Shown here in pieces: positions 63,208-64,000 of a stretch of 64,000 bases of DNA. The translations under genes and the position numbers were made by a program. The notes under the pieces are model-generated. The model saw only the letters and a program-made list of their open reading frames with translations. It searched no databases and was not told the origin of the DNA. Position 1 is the first letter of the stretch. Every line of letters starts with the position of its first letter. The DNA is from Fructilactobacillus hinvesii (GTDB taxonomy: Bacteria > Bacillota > Bacilli > Lactobacillales > Lactobacillaceae), in contig NZ_CP097118.1 of NCBI RefSeq assembly GCF_024029435.1, positions 1,054,001 through 1,118,000 of the forward strand. Reading direction: 5' to 3'.

Positions 63208-63966
63208 CTAATCACCCTCTGCATCTTGATTTGGTCGTGCTTGCGCTCGCGCTAAAGAGAGGTAGATGTCCGTGAGAGAATCCCCTAAATCTTGATAATG
63301 CTCTTTAATTTGCTCCATGGTGCCCTCGTAGTTTACCTGACCGTCATTAATAAGGACAAATCGATCACAGTGCTTTTCGGCTGTATCCAAAACATGGGTA
63401 GACATCAAGACGCTCACTCCAGCCGCTTTTTTTTCTTCAATTAAATTCAATAAATCATCAACAGCTAGTGGATCTAGACCCAAAAACGGTTCATCAATTA
63501 CTAACAGCTTTGCGTCAGTCATAAAAGCACAAACGATCATGACCTTTTGCCGCATTCCCTTGGAAAAATTGGCAGGAAACCAGTCTAATTTATTTTCTAA
63601 CCGGAATAGTTTTAGTAGCCGATTAGCGCGATCCCAAGCAACCAGATGATCCAGATTATAAGCCATAATCGTAGCATCAACGTGTTCACGTAAGGTTAAT
63701 TCCGAGTATAAAACGGGCATTTCCGGAACGTAAGCAATTTGTTGTTTATAGCGTTGCACGTCATCCTCAATTCGGAGCCCATTAAGCTTAATGGTTCCTG
63801 AAAACGGCGTCATTAAACCAATAACGTGGTTGATGGTCGTTGATTTTCCTGCTCCATTTAATCCAATTAAGGAAACTAATTCGCCATCCTGGACGTCAAA
63901 AGTTTCCGCTTTTAACACCGGAATGCTCGAGTAGCCACCTGTTAATTGATTTACTTCTAAAGTCAT
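63208..63966 (-). CDS. ecsA: ABC transporter ATP-binding protein EcsA
   Basis: EcsA powers EcsB. The 252-residue protein has Walker A GLNGAGKSTTINHV (near 36-49), a signature region FSKGMRQKVMIVCAF (near 135-149) with FSKGM replacing the classical LSGGQ, Walker B LLVIDEPFLGLD (near 155-166) and H-loop STHVLD. ATG 63966 is preferred to ATG 63987. The operon continues beyond the window's right edge. Confidence 0.93.
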   Translation of the reverse strand: MTLEVNQLTGGYSSIPVLKAETFDVQDGELVSLIGLNGAGKSTTINHVIGLMTPFSGTIKLNGLRIEDDVQRYKQQIAYVPEMPVLYSELTLREHVDATIMAYNLDHLVAWDRANRLLKLFRLENKLDWFPANFSKGMRQKVMIVCAFMTDAKLLVIDEPFLGLDPLAVDDLLNLIEEKKAAGVSVLMSTHVLDTAEKHCDRFVLINDGQVNYEGTMEQIKEHYQDLGDSLTDIYLSLARAQARPNQDAEGD

Positions 63967-64000
63967 TTGTGTCACTCTTTCATTCATTGTTTTATCACTG

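Noticed and set aside
1..64000. A new defence, mobile or secondary metabolite system hidden in the window
   Set aside because: Every large frame is a known housekeeping family in conserved order. No transposase, integrase, toxin pair, CRISPR repeat or phage gene was seen.

Overview
The window is a block of core bacterial chromosome from a low-to-mid GC Gram-positive. I place it in the Lactobacillaceae (lactic acid bacteria) from gene order and protein style: recG-fakA-gls24-rpmB, rpe-rsgA-rsmB-fmt-priA-coaBC-rpoZ-gmk-recN-tlyA, a cleavable-type L27 beside its protease Prp, pheST and thrS behind T-box leaders, and polA-mutM-coaE-nrdR-dnaB-dnaI-thrS-infC. I cannot name the species. About 70 of 74 protein genes lie on the minus strand, as expected for the leading strand of one replichore. 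The plus-strand genes are rpmB, a DUF3042 gene, yidC and one gene of unknown family.

Layout: 1-4 kb holds recG (cut by the window edge), fakA and an Asp23/Gls24 protein, divergent from rpmB. 4-13 kb holds thiN-rpe-rsgA-rsmB-fmt-priA-coaBC-rpoZ-gmk. 13-20 kb holds recN-tlyA-ispA-xseB-xseA-folD-nusB-asp23-efp. 20.7-22 kb holds the L27-Prp-L21 operon with an L21-type leader, and a tRNA-Arg(UCU). 22-27 kb holds a dUTPase-like protein, miaA, DUF3042, rhodanese, glcK, yqgQ, rhomboid, 5-FTHF ligase and rpmG. 27-34 kb holds a class B penicillin-binding protein, greA, udk and pheT-pheS. 34-39 kb holds an HxlR regulator, an HD hydrolase, an rRNA methyltransferase, yidC, a Bax-inhibitor protein and gshA. 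39-46 kb holds rpmF-yceD-tmcAL-methyltransferase-rsfS-yqeK-nadD-yhbY-yqeH-yqeG. 45.7-49.3 kb holds rplT-rpmI-infC behind an L20-type leader, and thrS behind a T-box. 49-64 kb holds dnaI-dnaB-nrdR-coaE-mutM-polA, murC-sftA-ytpR-ytpP, trmB and ecsB-ecsA.

Function: the genes serve translation (ribosomal proteins, EF-P, IF3, synthetases, tRNA and rRNA modification, ribosome assembly GTPases), replication and repair, cell envelope growth and cofactor synthesis (CoA, NAD, folate, thiamine diphosphate). There is no mobile element, phage, CRISPR array or defence island, and I found no convincing new multi-gene system. The points most worth following are what is absent or altered in a very conserved order: no Ser/Thr kinase-phosphatase pair between rsmB and rsgA (they overlap by 4 bp), no argR between recN and tlyA, no mltG between pheT and udk, a dUTPase-family protein without the expected acidic metal ligands, a probable AUA start on infC, and several RNA or operator-like structures (gmk leader, pbp leader, gshA leader ORF).
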